Shown: piece after piece, positions 11,929 through 24,631 of the stretch | Layout: every line of letters begins with the position of its first letter | How positions within the stretch are numbered: position 1 is the stretch's first letter | Origin: Phytophthora quininea | Taxonomy: Eukaryota > Oomycota > Peronosporomycetes > Peronosporales > Peronosporaceae | NCBI GenBank assembly: GCA_011947345.1 | Contig: JAAVTG010000581.1 | Span: forward strand, 372,001 to 436,000 | Reading direction: 5' to 3' | Length of the DNA: 64,000 nucleotides | Position numbers and translations under genes: made by a program | The notes under the pieces: generated by a model | What the model was told of the DNA's origin: nothing | The model's database searches: none | What the model saw: the letters and a program-made list of their open reading frames with translations, nothing else

Positions 11929-14900
11929 TCAACAAGACTTCACGAGCGATCGGAAGATCCCTCCTTTCATCTGCAGCAACGTCGACGGAGTGCCAAACTC
12001 GACCACCTCACCTGCATCCAATACCAGAATCTTGTCGCTGTCCATGATCGTCTCCAGCCGATGCGCGATGCACAAAATGGTCTGATCGCCGCCGCCGAAA
12101 CTCTCCTTCATCGTCTGCTGGATCAGCTTGTCAGATTGCTGGTCCACGTTGGCAGTCGCTTCGTCCATCACGATCACTTTGCTGTCACGGACCAGCGCAC
12201 GAGCAATGCACAGCAATTGCCGTTGACCCACCGACAGATTCTCGCCCTTCTCGGCCACCTCGTAGTCCAATCCACGACCCCACCCAGACACAATATCGGC
12301 CAAGTGCACTTTGCGGAGGACGTCCCAAAGCTGATCATCCGACTGCTCGGCAAACGGGTCCAGGTTCATGCGCAGCGATCCACTGAAGAGCATCGGGTCC
12401 TGTGGGATGATGGTGAGCTTTGTTCGGAGCTGGTGCACCGTGATGCTGGAGATGTCCACGCCGTCGATGCACACTTGTCCACTAGCTAACTCAACAGTAC
12501 GAAACAGCACACTCATGAGCGAACTCTTGCCAGACCCGGTTCGGCCGCAGATACCGACTTTTTCGCCGCTCTTGACCGAGAAGGACACGCTCTTGAGGAC
12601 CAGAGGCAGGTCATCTCTGTACCTCATGGCGACGTTCTTGAATTCGACGGTGCCGGTGCGTGGCCATTGGGGATCTAGTGTGTCCTTGTTAATGGGGACG
12701 CATTGATATCCTTCTTCTTCGAGCGAGTTGTAGTGGGCGATCCGCTCGAAACACGTCATGATATTCTCAACCCGCGTGGAGAGCGTGGTCATGCGTTGGA
12801 AGTTTGACGAGAGTTGCATGGCGTACGTCAAACTCAGTCCTGCTGCCGACGCCCCAAGAGTTGATTTTGCTGAAACACAAAGTATAGCTACTGCACCAAT
12901 GATGACCGATACCAGCCAGTCCGTCCGCATATCAAACCACCGCGACGTTGTTTGGAAGAGAAAGAAAAACTTAGAGTTGTGGTCCAAAAATTGCTCGTAT
13001 CGGGAGGAAAACCTCTTCGCCATGCTGTAAGACCTCACAGTGTCGATGCCGGAGATTGTTTCGGAGACCAGGTTCAGCACAGGAGAGCGTGTGACGCTAT
13101 CGAGCCGCTTGAGCTCACGCGCTGAAGCCTGGTAAGCCCGAGCTACTAACACACACCCGAACCCGACTGGCAAGTAAATAACCAAAATGAAGGCGTTGAC
13201 AACGGCACAAACGACGAAAGATGAGATGACTTGGAAAATGCACAGTAAGTGCCACATCCCCCAGTACGACAACCAGTTGTCCACCTCGTCCAAATCTCTT
13301 GAAAAGCGGTTTAAAATGCGCCCGATAGGAGTCACGTCAAAAATGTTGTGATTGGGGCTGCGATCACTTTCCGAAGATACTTAAAATGGATCTTCGTCGA
13401 GCACGTCATGCAGACTTCCATGAAGAAGATGCATCGTGTGTACGCCAGGAAAGCAGCACCAGCGACTATGCCAACGTACACCGCCAGCGAATTCATCTGA
13501 CTAAGATCAAAAGAACCCTTGGACCATTGACTTAGGAACCAGTCCGAGCCGAACAGTGCAAGCTGTGCAACAGTGAACAAACCAACGATCGAGCCACAAA
13601 GCAGGTAGCCGTTCCATCCTGAGGTGGCTAAGTAATCCACATAAGTAGTCGGCTTAACGGAACCAACTTGCCGGTCTTCCTCCGCCACCAACTTCCTCGT
13701 TGACGTCTTCTTTGAGCCATTATGGTCTGAGAGCACCCTCACGAGAGATGCACGAGCAGCTTCATTCGGAACGAGCTCGGCTTCATGCGTGGACTCAGAC
13801 GTAGTTGAGCAAGGACGAGAGCAAGCCACTAAATAGGGAAACTCGCTTTGAACCTCCGTTGGCATGCCATCACCAATGATCTGACCCTCCGACATGACCA
13901 ACACACGGTCTGCGTGTTGAAGCAAATGGTAGTGCGAGTTCAAAACCAGCAACCGAGTCTTGTCTTTGGCAATACCACACAACCCATCCGAAAACACTGC
14001 GTTCGCCACGTGGACGTCCAAAGCACTCAGTGGGTCGTCAAGCACCACGAAATCAAAATTGCGGGCTCTGTACATTGCTCTCGCGACACTCACACGAGCT
14101 TTCTGGCCACCACTCAAATTAATTCCACGCTCTCCGATTTCCGTTTGGTCTCCGTGTTCCAGCACCTTAAAATCTTGCGCCAGTTGACAAGCCGAAACTA
14201 CGTGTTGGTAGTGCTCCACATCAAAGGGCTCTCCGAAGAGGATGTTCTCCCTCACGGTTTGGTTCTGGATCCAGGCTTGCTGGCTCGCGTACGCAGATTT
14301 ACCTTGTACCTTGCGAGTGCCGCGAACTTGCTGCATTTCACCGAGAACGGCTTTAACGAGACTCGATTTCCCACTGCCGACGCCACCAACGACTACAGTG
14401 AGCGTTCCAGGCTGGAGGGTGACGTTGATATCGGTAAGAGCTGTTTGTGAAGCGTCTTCTTCCCACTGAAAGTCAGCGTTTTGAATGGAGATGATCGGAG
14501 CTCTATCAGGTGCGTCTTCTAGCGTATTGCTGTCGGTGGTTTCGCCAGCGACTAGGAAGTCCGACAGCCGGCTCGTTGATGTTAGAGCTTCTGCAGCAGC
14601 GACAGAGGACTCGGCAAAAATGCTGAATGGTGTTTGACATGCTTTCGTCAGCGCCAAAATGACAAACGTTGTTGCAACATTCAAGCTATTGCCGAGAAGA
14701 ATGTACACCAGGAAGCACACAAGACTGAGCAAAGTGGGCCCCATGTACATCAAGACTGCGTTGGCCAGGCGTAGGAAATTGTACCCGCGCATCAATTTGA
14801 TCTCCTCGTCGCGGATCTGCTGGATCGTGTCATTGGCGAAATCCTCCCAGCCGTAGAACTTGGTCGCTCGAATTCCCTGCAGCATCTCGTTCGTCACTTT

Positions 14901-15871
14901 CAGCCGGTTCGCGCTGATCGTCGACAGCTGGTGGCGATACTTGCCGATACGCTTCGACGTGTAGCAAGCGCCAAACAGAATCGCCATTTGGGCAGCACCA
15001 ACGCAGACGGCCACAACCAAACCCATTTGAGTGCCGACGAGGATCGTCACGGCGACGAGCATCAGTGGCGAGACGATGCACCACATGCCGAGCTTGTATG
15101 CCACCGCAACTCGTTGACTGTCGACACTTACGAACGTGATGAGTTCTCCAGTGTCCAGACCCCGTCGTGCTGTAGCTGAGAGTCGAAGGATTTTCCGAAA
15201 GGTACTGTTTAGCACAATGGTGCGAGCGTTGCAAGCCACTCGGTGGTGAGGAACTGGCCTGCATTGAGAGTTGTCGCGCCCAAGAAGGCAACACAACCCA
15301 GAAGGATGGCCAATACGTACCCAGACGAGATACCGAAGTCATTCTCTTCGCCCTTGATATTTTTCAAGATGGCCTTGATCAGAAATGGCTGGAACAACGT
15401 CAACCCTGCGCTTGCCAAATGACAAGCAAAGGCAGTCTTGCATGTGGGTTTAACGCTCTCCCAAATGGCAAAGTTTACATTTGGTCTCTTCGTGGATCCG
15501 TCTTTGGTGGTTTGACTGCAACAGTTCTCAGTCGCTACAGTGTAGGCCGAATCAAACTTGTCCTGAAGCACATGCGCTTGGTCGGCAGTGGGCAGATCCC
15601 AAACATTGGTCTCGTCCAATGGAGTCTTATATCCACGCTTAAGCAGTGGATGCAGCCACCACATCGTGGCAACAGAGAGAAAGTTGGCCACGTTAAGCGG
15701 ATTCTCCTTCGCCTCATCTTGCGTTGCATCAAGCCCAGCTTCGATGATCTGCTTGTCGGTCGATGCTTCGACAGACCTACAAGTCTTGGCGCAGTGATAG
15801 TTGCCGGCAAGGTCATCTTCTCCACAGTCCAGGATTGGTAGCGACTCTGGGCCTTCTCCACGTGAACTCAT
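11929..15871 (-). CDS. ABCC-A: full-size MRP-type ABC transporter
   Basis: Three frames (15943-15209, 15296-13332, 13335-11929) form one protein of about 1,310 residues from the preferred start MSSRGEGPES at 15871. Order: a short cytosolic N-terminus with the ABCC motif (ATMWWLHPLLKRGYKTPL), TMD1, NBD1 (Walker A GGVGSGKSS, signature LSGGQ, Walker B FVVLDD), TMD2, NBD2 (GRTGSGKSS, LSVGQ, VIVMDEA). NBD1 has Asp in place of the catalytic Glu, which is normal for ABCC: only NBD2 hydrolyses ATP efficiently. There is no N-terminal TMD0, so it resembles short MRPs that export conjugates and anions. Single-base deletions sit at 13339-13343 (A5 where six are needed) and near 15237. It is most like ABCC-D at the far end of the cluster. 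An alternative start is 15943. Confidence 0.88.
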
Positions 15872-16410
15872 CCTGTTACCGATGGGTCCTGACGGTTTGC
15901 GAAAATTGGTCAATTCTCGAATGGCGTTCTGAACTACAAGCAACGAGTAGAAGTGCAGTACTCATATCTTGTGTGCCACGCGAGACAAACTTCATTTGCG
16001 ACGCACGATTGATCGTTGCGCACGATCTTCGGACAGACCAAAACTCGAGGTTACAATCACTGTACAGGTTCTGGGGCAATTTCGCTAGTCAAAGCGCGTG
16101 GACAAAGCCAATAATGACGTACAGTACTGTTCATTCCGTTACCGGTTGCTGAAGGAAAAAGAACCCTCGCGTGGCAAACCGCCACCACATTACTGCCCTA
16201 TCAGCTTGACAACGCCCGGAGTACTGGTTGTTCGCCACCATCGTTTTAATTCACGCCAGAATGAGTGGCCCAGCAGGGCACACAGCCAACGAAAACCTAT
16301 CGCTTCTGAACACAAACTCCGTAGTGGTAGTTTGCTACGTAAGCGCCACACAACTATTTATCTTGCCTTTCGCGTTGCGTGCTCGAACTCACGGCAGCCT
16401 CCAGTACAAA
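15872..16410. other. Intergenic stretch between ABCC-A and ABCC-B
   Basis: About 540 nt. Only short, non-homologous frames are present and I see no gene. It must hold the promoter of ABCC-A and the 3' flank of ABCC-B, since both genes read leftward. Confidence 0.5.
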
Positions 16411-19400
16411 CTACTGCAGCACTCGAACCGCCTTGCCTGAATCCACAAGAGACTGGAAGATTCCTCCTTCCATCTGAAGCAACGCCGACGGAGTGCCAAA
16501 CTCGACCACCTCACCTGCATCCAATACCAAAATCTTGTCGCTGTCCATGATCGTCTCCAGCCGATGCGCGATGCACAAAATGGTCCGACCGCCGCCGCCG
16601 AAACTCTCCTTCATCGTCTGCTGGATCAGCTTGTCCGACTCCTGATCCACATTCGCAGTCGCTTCGTCCATCACGATCACCTTGCTGTCACGGATCAGCG
16701 CGCGAGCAATGCACAGCAATTGCCGTTGACCCACCGACAGATTCTCACCCTTCTCGGCCACCTCGTAGTCCAATCCACGACCCCACCCAGACACAATATC
16801 GGCCAAGTGCACTTTGCGGAGGACGTCCCAAAGCTGATCATCCGACTGCTCGGCAAACGGGTCCAGGTTCATGCGCAGCGATCCACTGAAGAGCATCGGG
16901 TCCTGTGGGATGATAGTGAGCTTTGTTCGAAGCTGGTGCACCGTGATGCTGGAGATGTCCACGCCGTCGATGCACACTTGACCACTAGCTAGCTCAACAG
17001 TACGAAACAGCACACTCATGAGCGAACTCTTGCCAGACCCGGTTCGGCCGCAGATACCGACTTTTTCGCCGCTCTTGACCGAGAAGGACACGCTCTTGAG
17101 GACCAAGGGAGATCATCTCTGTACCTCATGGCGACGTTCTTGAATTCGACGGTGCCGGTGCGTGGCCATTGGGGATCTACTGTGTCCTTGTTAATGGGGA
17201 CGCATTGATATCCTTCTTCTTCAAGTGAGTTGTAGTGTGCGATCCGCTCGAAACACGTCATGATATTCTCCACTTGTGTCGTCAGAGTGGTCATTCTCTG
17301 AAAGCTGGAGGTAAGCTGAGCTGCGTAGGTTAGCCCAAGGCCCGCGACAGATGCCCCCAAACTGGACTTGGTTGCAATCGCTAGGATTGCGACGGCAGCA
17401 ATGATCACTGACACGAGCCAGTCCGTCCGCATTGCGAACCATCGCCCCGCGGACTGGAAAAGCAGAAAGAACTTGGCATTGTAGTTGAGCAGTTCTTCGC
17501 ATTGAACCGAGAACTTCTTAACCATTTTGTACGACCTCACTGTTTCGATCCCCGAAATTGTCTCGGACACCAAATTCAGGAACGGAGACCGCGAAGTACT
17601 GTCCAAACGTTTGAGTTCCCGCGCTGAAGATTGGTACACTTTGACGGCGAACATGAAGCCGTATCCAACCGGAAGGTACAAGATAAGCACATACGGGTCT
17701 GCTGCAGCGACCACGATAAACGCAGAGGCCATCTGAAAGATATACAGCATCATCCACAAGCTAAAATATGGCAGCGGGTTATCGACTTGGTCCAGGTCTC
17801 GAGAGAACCGGTTGAGGATGCGCCCCACCGGAGTGACGTCGAAAAATGTGGTAACTGGCGCTCCAAGTACTTTGCGAATGTACTTAAAATGCAGTCTTGC
17901 CGAACATCTCATGCAAACCTCCATGTAGTAGGAACAGCGCACGAAAGTCAGCAAAAGTGAAACGACAACGATCCCTACGTACACAGCCATCGAGTTCTTT
18001 TGACTCAAATCCACAGAGCCCTTCGACCATTGACTCAAGAACCAATCGCAGAAGAACAGCGCAACCTGAGCAACAGTAAATAACGCCAAGATAGTGGCAG
18101 TCAGCACATACCCATTCCACTCGGATGCAGCTAAGTAGTTCACATAGGTCTTCATTTTCACCGATCCCACACGTCGATCTTCTTCGATAATCAACTTCTT
18201 GGAGTCCTTGTTTGTCTTCTCAATCACCTTTTCGCCCACCACTGGTACCGACGGGCTTGAGTGTTCATTCTGCTGCCTTTCAACCTGTTTGTCGACAGAA
18301 TCTCGTGTCTCGTCGTTTTTATGATTGCGAGGAGAGGTAACAAGAAACGGAAACTCGCTTTTAGCTGTCCCAGAGTGCCATCGCCAACAATTCGACCATC
18401 CGACATCACCAGGACGCGGTCTGCATATTGAAGCAAATGGTAGTGCGAGTTCAACACCAACAATCGAGTCTTGTCGTTGGCAATACCACACAGACCATCC
18501 GTGAACACCGCATTGGCAACATGCACATCCAAAGCGCTCAATGGGTCATCAAGTACCACAAAATCAAACTCCCGAGCTCGGTACATAACCCTCGCCACAC
18601 TTACACGAGCCTTCTGACCACCACTCAAATTAATTCCACGCTCACCAATTTCTGTTTGGTCTCCTTGCTCCAGCATATCGAAATCTGGTATCAACTGGCA
18701 GGCAGAAACGACGTTGTTGTAGTGCTCTGCGTCATACGGTTCGCCAAAGAGGATGTTGTCTCGCACAGTTTGGTTCTGGATCCAAGCTTGCTGGCTTGCG
18801 TAGGCGATGTCGCCTTTCACCACACGAGAGCCTCGTAGTTGTTGCATCTCACCAAGGATGGCGTTGACGAGGCTGGATTTGCCACTGCCGACGGCCCCGA
18901 CAACTACAGTCATTTTTTCGGCTGTAGAGTGAGATTGATATCGGAGAGCGTTGGGGTCGCAGCATCTTCTTCCCACTGGAAATCGGAATCCTGGATCGAG
19001 ATGATAGCGCTATCATGCCTTACGCCATGCTCAACCGCAGCCTCATCGACTTCGCCTGACACCAGGAAATCCGACAGACGTCCGGTTGAAGTGATCGCTT
19101 CTGAGACGGCAACAGACGCATTGGCGAAGATGCTGAACGCCATCTTGCAGGCATTTGTGAGTGCGAGGATCACAAATGCAGTGGCCACATCCAGCGTGTT
19201 GTCCAGCAGAATGTACACCATAAAGCACATCATGTTGAGGATCGTTGGCGCCAGGAACATGAGAACGGCGTTGGTCAAGCGCAGGTAGTTGTAGCGCCGC
19301 ATCAGCACCACTTCCTCGTCTCGGATCTGGCGGATCGTTTCGTTGATGGAGTCTTCCCACGCATAAAGCTTAATGACACGGATCCCCAGCAGCACCTCGT

Positions 19401-20293
19401 TCGTGAGCTTCACTCGGTTCGCACTGATCTTGGAGATGCGTCGTCGGTAAATCCCAATGTGCTTGGAGGTCGCAAAGGCGCCGTACATGATCGCTACGCT
19501 TGTTGCTGCAGCGACTAAGCCCACATACACCCCCATCTGTGTGCCAATAAGAATACACACGGCCACCAGGATGGCTGGCGAGATAATACACCACAATCCA
19601 ATGGTATACGCCTCCATGACGCGCTCGCTGTCCACCCCGGCGAGCGTCACGACTTCCCCGCTGTTCATCGTCCGCCTCGCCGTGGCGCTCAGCCTCAAGA
19701 TCTTCTGGAAGACGCTGTTGATTACTACCATACGAGCATTGCAGCCCGCTCTTGCGGTCAGGAACTGCGCCGAGTTGATGGCTGTCGCTCCGCAGAACGC
19801 CACGCAGCCCAGCAGCACTGCGAGCCCGTAGCCCGACGAGATGTTGAACATGTTGCTGTCTCCTTCCAAGTTCTCCAGGATGGCTTTGATCAGGAAGGGC
19901 TGCAGTAGAGTCAGTGTCGCACTCAGGGCGTAAAGTCCCATGGCGGTGGAGATTTTGTCCTTGGTGGCTTCCCACAGCGCCAAGTTGACATTGGGTCTCT
20001 TGTGTTGGGTCTTCCGCTGCTGGGAGTGCCAAGACGCGTCGAAGCGCGTCTGCAGTCTCCTGGCCTGGTCATTTTGGGGCAATTCCCACACATCCTCTTC
20101 CTGTAAGGGGCTGCTGTATCCACGCATCAAAGGGGCTGCAGCCACCAGATCGTCGCAAGGGAGAAGAGATTGGCAGAGTCTAAGGGACTCGTCTTGCTCC
20201 CCGTCCCCCATTGCGAATGCTGCTGCTGTCGAGGGTCTTGAGCTCGTGGAAACTGGCGGAGACTGCGTCAGGCTCGGACTTGTCGGTGGCCAT
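16411..20293 (-). CDS. ABCC-B: full-size MRP-type ABC transporter
   Basis: This is an MRP-type exporter with the same TMD1-NBD1-TMD2-NBD2 order as its neighbour. NBD1 has Walker A GAVGSGKSS, LSGGQ and a FVVLDD Walker B; NBD2 has GRTGSGKSS, LSVGQ and VIVMDEA. The start at 20293 (MATDKSEPDAV) is chosen because it leads into ELKT and then the conserved N-terminal block ATIWWLQPL, parallel to ABCC-C. Five one-base contractions interrupt it: C5 at 20205-20209, A3 at 20129-20131, T6 at 18913-18918, T4 at 18359-18362 and G3 at 17107-17109. In the last case ABCC-C has the same sequence with one more base. The protein is about 1,290 residues when read through. Its closest relative in the window is ABCC-C, with long, nearly identical stretches in TMD2 and NBD2. 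Confidence 0.88.
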
Positions 20294-20513
20294 GGGCGGA
20301 GACCTGCGCGCCAGTCGGCAAAATCGAAAGTGAGCTCTGCGGTGATGCTTGGTTGAAACTTGCACCACGTAATCGGAGTCCAGAAACGATACATCTTGAT
20401 GATGATCACGCAAACGGCAACTTGACCTGGTTGAGGTTGCCGTTCTGGTTCATCGTCATATTGCACTCACTGCCACTAATTACACTAGGATAAAGCTACG
20501 ACATGCCCCTGCA

Positions 20514-21671
20514 CTAGTCGGACATGGAGCTGGACAGGGACGAGTCGATACTCAGGTACGAGATGGTCTGCTTGGTGCCTCCTGCCGCGTACTCCTTGGC
20601 CACCTCGAGCGGACTCATCTCTCGCACTTGCTGCAGACAGCGGCCGCAGAACGACAGCTTGTGCTGGTCGAGTCGGCCGTTGACCCCGACGATCGACAGC
20701 TTCCTCTGAACGCGGCAGGAGCGGCACAAGAACCCACCACACAGTTTGCACGTGCTGCCCTCGCTTCGGCCGTACTCGGTGCGGAACTTCGACATACCCG
20801 TTTTGCAAGTGATGCAGACCGGTGGCCGGTTCTCGGCCGTGTACTCCTTGCCGGTCGCGTGACGCTTGCGCAACAGCCACGTGATCTTCTTCATCTCGCT
20901 GCAGTGCGCGTACTTGAGGATGGTGAGGTAGCCTGTGGCCATACTCGGCACCACCAACGTCTTGATCATGTCGCCTGCAGGGTCCACAATCCCCGAGCCG
21001 TACGCCTCCACAAGGTCCGGCCCGATCTGTCTGAAGATGCCGCACACTGTCATGTTGGCGCGCACTCGACCGGGGAGTTCTCCTGTCTGCGGGAAGTTGA
21101 CCGAGTGGTAGATCTGGCACCCGATGCGCTCGCCGTTCGACAGCTGCACCATGTTCATGTACTCGACGTACACATAGTCGCGGTTCTTGATGAGCGGCGT
21201 GGAGGCGAAAGGCAGGTCCAACTCGATCCACCGCACTGTCAGCGACCGGAAAGGCTCGTCCGCGGTCGGCTCCTCGAGTACTGCGAGCACCGAGCCGCCG
21301 CTCATATCCTTGACGTACGACGCCTTGACCCGCATGGCCTCCGTGGTCGGGTTGATCGCTCCGAACATGCAGTCGTCGACGGTTCCCCACGTGTGGCCGG
21401 TCATCAGCAGCGCCGGGTAGTTGGTCACCACTCCGGCCATGGACTCACGTGTCACGGCGTTGCGTTCGACGTACACGCGCGTGCCCTCCTTGGACTTCAT
21501 GTACTTCCATTCGCGCTCGTTGATTTTGGGGCCGCCATCAGCGATGAAGTCTTCGTACTTGGCCACGCTCGTGTCGAAAAAGTTGTGCGCAAACTCCTTG
21601 AGCGCGACTTCGTCGGCGTCGGTGAGTTTGAGTTGGCCGAAGGGGCTCGAGATGAAGCGCTCCTTGCCCAT
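20514..21671 (-). CDS. START1: START-domain protein with C-terminal FYVE-like zinc finger
   Basis: An intact frame of 385 residues from the start MGKERFISSPFG at 21671. This start aligns with the other two copies; an upstream in-frame ATG at 21746 would add 25 residues. Residues about 20-270 look like an oomycete START-type lipid-binding domain (EWKYMKSKEGTRVYVER, TWGTVDDCMFG, GCQIYHSVNFPQ, VRANMTVCGIFRQ). The C-terminal third has four CxxC pairs (CITC, CKLC, CRSC, CGRC) spaced like a FYVE finger, but without the RRHHCR patch that binds PI3P. START domains carry sterols, phospholipids or ceramides, and the zinc finger may target a membrane. It lies next to ABCC-B in the same orientation, ending about 220 bp from the ABCC-B start. 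It is the most divergent of the three copies. Confidence 0.85.
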   Translation of the reverse strand: MGKERFISSPFGQLKLTDADEVALKEFAHNFFDTSVAKYEDFIADGGPKINEREWKYMKSKEGTRVYVERNAVTRESMAGVVTNYPALLMTGHTWGTVDDCMFGAINPTTEAMRVKASYVKDMSGGSVLAVLEEPTADEPFRSLTVRWIELDLPFASTPLIKNRDYVYVEYMNMVQLSNGERIGCQIYHSVNFPQTGELPGRVRANMTVCGIFRQIGPDLVEAYGSGIVDPAGDMIKTLVVPSMATGYLTILKYAHCSEMKKITWLLRKRHATGKEYTAENRPPVCITCKTGMSKFRTEYGRSEGSTCKLCGGFLCRSCRVQRKLSIVGVNGRLDQHKLSFCGRCLQQVREMSPLEVAKEYAAGGTKQTISYLSIDSSLSSSMSD

Positions 21672-22485
21672 GACGGCGACAAGAGCAAAGTGCGGTGCAA
21701 ACGAATCGAGGCCGGGAGCCAGTGGATTGACGAATGTGCTCGACACGTACTGGTACGTCAGGCATGAGCTCGCGATGGGCTGTTGGCCACCCGCTGTTGC
21801 GGTCTGTGCGCATTGTGCTAATCAGGCCCCGCTTCTTCTGGGGTAGAAAACATTGCTGGATACTGTATGCCTCGCAGTGTGTGGAATCACGACGCCGACA
21901 AAAATAATGGCATGTGTTTGAAGTGTCCATTGCCGTGGTGGTAGTGCCATCGAAGGAGCTCACCCAAAACGACCACATGAATGGAAGACAAATCAAAGCA
22001 CCACACGGGCAAAGGTGGCTGAAGGTGCACCGCTGACCTCCATTTCGTCGTCTGCAGCGATGTCATGACGGCGGCGTCTATGGAGGAAGGAGCGCACGAA
22101 AGATTTGAATGAGGTGGGCTGCAACGCGCAGAAACCTGGTGTCTCAATTGCTTGAGGCGGTCCGACACATGAGCTCTCATCTACAAGCGATCGTACCGGT
22201 AGTCACCTTAACACTCACAGACAGCAAGGGCACGTGGGTTCCCAGTCCGAACGAAACAACGCCGGAATTCAAACTACCATGTTCGAGTCCAGGCGAGATG
22301 GTCAAATTGGTAGGAGGGTCGCTGCAAAACCTGACAAGGGTCGTGGGTGAAGATCGTCGAGGCATACATGGGCAAGGCAACACTGTTTGATTGTGTTTCT
22401 ACAGCGACACTCAAAGAATACAACGCGAAAGAACCCTACCAAATCCACCAGAAGCTGTTGCCGCTTTCTCTAGCGTCTCGGACGC
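21672..22485. other. Intergenic stretch between START1 and START2
   Basis: About 810 nt without a supportable gene. It holds the upstream region of START1 and the 3' flank of START2. The short frames here show no family resemblance. Confidence 0.5.
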
Positions 22486-23646
22486 TCAGTTTGACGCGGT
22501 GGAAGCGGAAGAGTCGATCGTCGAGTATAGGACCACTCCTTCGCAATTGCCTGCTGCGTGTTCCTTGGCAATTTCCAGTGGACTCATGGTCCTCGCCGTC
22601 TGGAGGCACAGTCCGCAGAACGACACCTTCCGCTGCACGAGTTGCAGGTCCGATCCGACAAACGTCAGCTTCCGCTGAATACGACACGACTTGCAGAGGA
22701 ATCCGACGCATAGCTTGCAGGTTCGGCTGCTTTCGCCTCGGTCGTAGTCGCCGCGACGTGCCTTGGAGACCGGGGTGGTGCACGTCACGCAGATACTTGG
22801 TCGCGCCGGGCCACCCAGCTCCTTGGCCTTCTCGTACCGCTTGCCCAGGAGCCACGAGATCTTCTTCATCTTGCTGCAGTGCGCGTACTTCAGCACCGTC
22901 AAGTACCCCGTGGCCATGCTCGGCACCACGAGCGCCTTGATCATATCACCAGCAGGGTCGACAATTCCAGAGCCGTACACCTCGACGGTATCGGGACCGA
23001 GCTGACGAAAGATGCCGCATACGGTCATGTTGGCTCGGACGCGGTTCGGGAGCTCTTTGGTCTGGGGGAAGTTGACCGAGTGATAGATCTGGCAGCCGAC
23101 CATTTCCCCGTTGGAAAGTCGGACGGTGCGCATGTACTCGATGTAGACGTAGTCGCGGTTCTTGACGAGGTATGTCGAGGCGAAAGGCAGATCGAGCTCG
23201 ATCCACTTGACGGTCATCGATCGCAGCGGGTCTTCTTGGGTTGGATGCTCGAGAACCGCAAGGACTGCACCGCCGCTCATGTCTTCGACGTAGGAGGCTT
23301 TGATACGCATCGACTCAAGCGTCGGGTTCATGGCACCAAACATGCAGTCCTCCACGGTGCCCCACGTGATGCCTGTCATCAACAGAGCCGGGTGGTCCGT
23401 TTTGATCCCCGCCGGAGACGTCCGAATCACCGGGTCGCGCTCGAGGTACACGCGCGTGTCGTCCTTGGTCTTGATCAACTTCCACTCCCTCTGGTCGACT
23501 TTAGGCCCACCGTCAGCGATGAAGGCTTCGTATTTCTCGATGCTTGCATCGAAGAAGTTGTAGGCGAATTCCTTCAAACGACGTTTGTCGTCGTCTGCGA
23601 GTTTAAGCTCACCGAACGGGTTGACTACGAACCGATCCTTGACCAT
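22486..23646 (-). CDS. START2: START-domain protein with C-terminal FYVE-like zinc finger
   Basis: An intact frame of 386 residues from MVKDRFVVNPFG at 23646. This start aligns with START1 and START3, although the frame stays open to 23778. It has the same architecture as START1: an N-terminal START-type lipid-binding region with TWGTVEDCMFG, DMSGGAVLAVLE and GCQIYHSVNFPQ, then the Cys pairs CVTC, CKLC, CKSC and CGLC. It is clearly closer to START3 than to START1. Shared blocks include RVRANMTVCGIFRQLGPD, then TVEVYGSG, and later KYAHCSKMKKISWLL. The tail is Ser/Thr-rich (STIDSSASTASN). It likely binds or moves a lipid at a cytosolic membrane face. Substrate is not visible from sequence. Confidence 0.87.
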   Translation of the reverse strand: MVKDRFVVNPFGELKLADDDKRRLKEFAYNFFDASIEKYEAFIADGGPKVDQREWKLIKTKDDTRVYLERDPVIRTSPAGIKTDHPALLMTGITWGTVEDCMFGAMNPTLESMRIKASYVEDMSGGAVLAVLEHPTQEDPLRSMTVKWIELDLPFASTYLVKNRDYVYIEYMRTVRLSNGEMVGCQIYHSVNFPQTKELPNRVRANMTVCGIFRQLGPDTVEVYGSGIVDPAGDMIKALVVPSMATGYLTVLKYAHCSKMKKISWLLGKRYEKAKELGGPARPSICVTCTTPVSKARRGDYDRGESSRTCKLCVGFLCKSCRIQRKLTFVGSDLQLVQRKVSFCGLCLQTARTMSPLEIAKEHAAGNCEGVVLYSTIDSSASTASN

Positions 23647-24580
23647 GCTGCAATGTGGGGGATCGATCGAGTGGAAAGCCTGCAAGTTGGCGAATGGTCG
23701 AAAATGGATGGAGATAGCTTTTCCTCGTTCGACCACGACTGAAGCAAGGCCTACCCAGCCGATTCTTATTCGTACCACAAGTTCGATGAAGCAGACTTTA
23801 GTTCTGTATAAACATGAACAAATGCAGCATATGACAATCGTCGAATTCTTTTGAGATCCGACCAGAGAAAACGTGAACTAGCATCGGTTAACTATGAGAT
23901 GTTGCCGCGTTCAACTTGTTCTTAGTTCACTACCTGTGTAATGCATCTAGAGCATTGTATTTTGCTTCGAGTCCATTTGCAGAATTTGCTTTATTGCTGT
24001 AGGGATGGAAAACTGCAATCGCCTTCATGGATCCCAACGCTCATCACTGCAGAAGACGTGACCATGACCTGACAGGGTTTCTTACTTACATCAGGACGCC
24101 CTCCTGGATGAAGTGACTGCAGCTGCTCGAGCGCATGTGCCACGTGTTACAGCATTTAACAAACTCTGCTAGAATTCGAGCGAACTCATGGCTTCAACTT
24201 GGTGCTAAGTGTTGCTAACACGTGTGAAAGATCACCAAGCAGCAGGTTTCATCTATTATACCGCACTAAAAGCAATTGCGAGTCGACACTCTCTTGAGCC
24301 GATGACGAAAAATACTTTAGAAGATGTATTCAAAGGCCAAACAACAGTTGAAATTGCACACTGCCGCATGCTACACGAACAGCCATCCAGATGGAATTTC
24401 TCAGCAGGAAACGATATTGAGCGAACTCAGAACCGAGGCTCGGCTCATTTGTCTCCCGTTTTGGATCATACGAACAACGGCGATTTCTGTCGAGACGGAT
24501 AAGAATGCGAAATTGATCTGCAGCTGGTCGTCTCTGACTTCGGTTGGAGAGTTTGTCATAGTCGCCGCATCCCAACGCGA
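23647..24580. other. Centre of the mirror-symmetric cluster, no gene
   Basis: About 930 nt between the divergent START2 and START3 genes. It is more AT-rich than its surroundings, has no conserved frame and must contain both promoters. The axis of the inverted gene arrangement falls here. Confidence 0.5.
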
Positions 24581-24600
24581 GCCATTCCAACATTTGCCGT
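24581..24600 (+). promoter_or_regulatory. Oomycete Inr/FPR-like core promoter of START3
   Basis: The stretch GCCATTCCAACATTTGCC matches the Inr consensus YCATTYY followed closely by a CAWTTT-like FPR with one mismatch. It lies about 35-50 nt upstream of the ATG at 24632, as expected for an oomycete transcription start. Confidence 0.5.
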
Positions 24601-24631
24601 CCTCCGACCACCGCAAGTCCACTTCTCATCC

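Noticed and set aside
13330..13345. An intron explaining the break between the two halves of ABCC-A
   Set aside because: The two frames overlap by a few bases and homology is continuous to the residue, leaving no room for an intron. One missing base explains it.
20628..21767. Long plus-strand frame (379 codons) opposite START1
   Set aside because: It is antisense to an intact, conserved gene. Its His/Arg/Val-rich composition is what results from reading GC-rich codons backwards. No family resemblance.
22879..23742. Plus-strand frame (287 codons) opposite START2
   Set aside because: Antisense shadow of a conserved gene with the same composition bias as the frame opposite START1.
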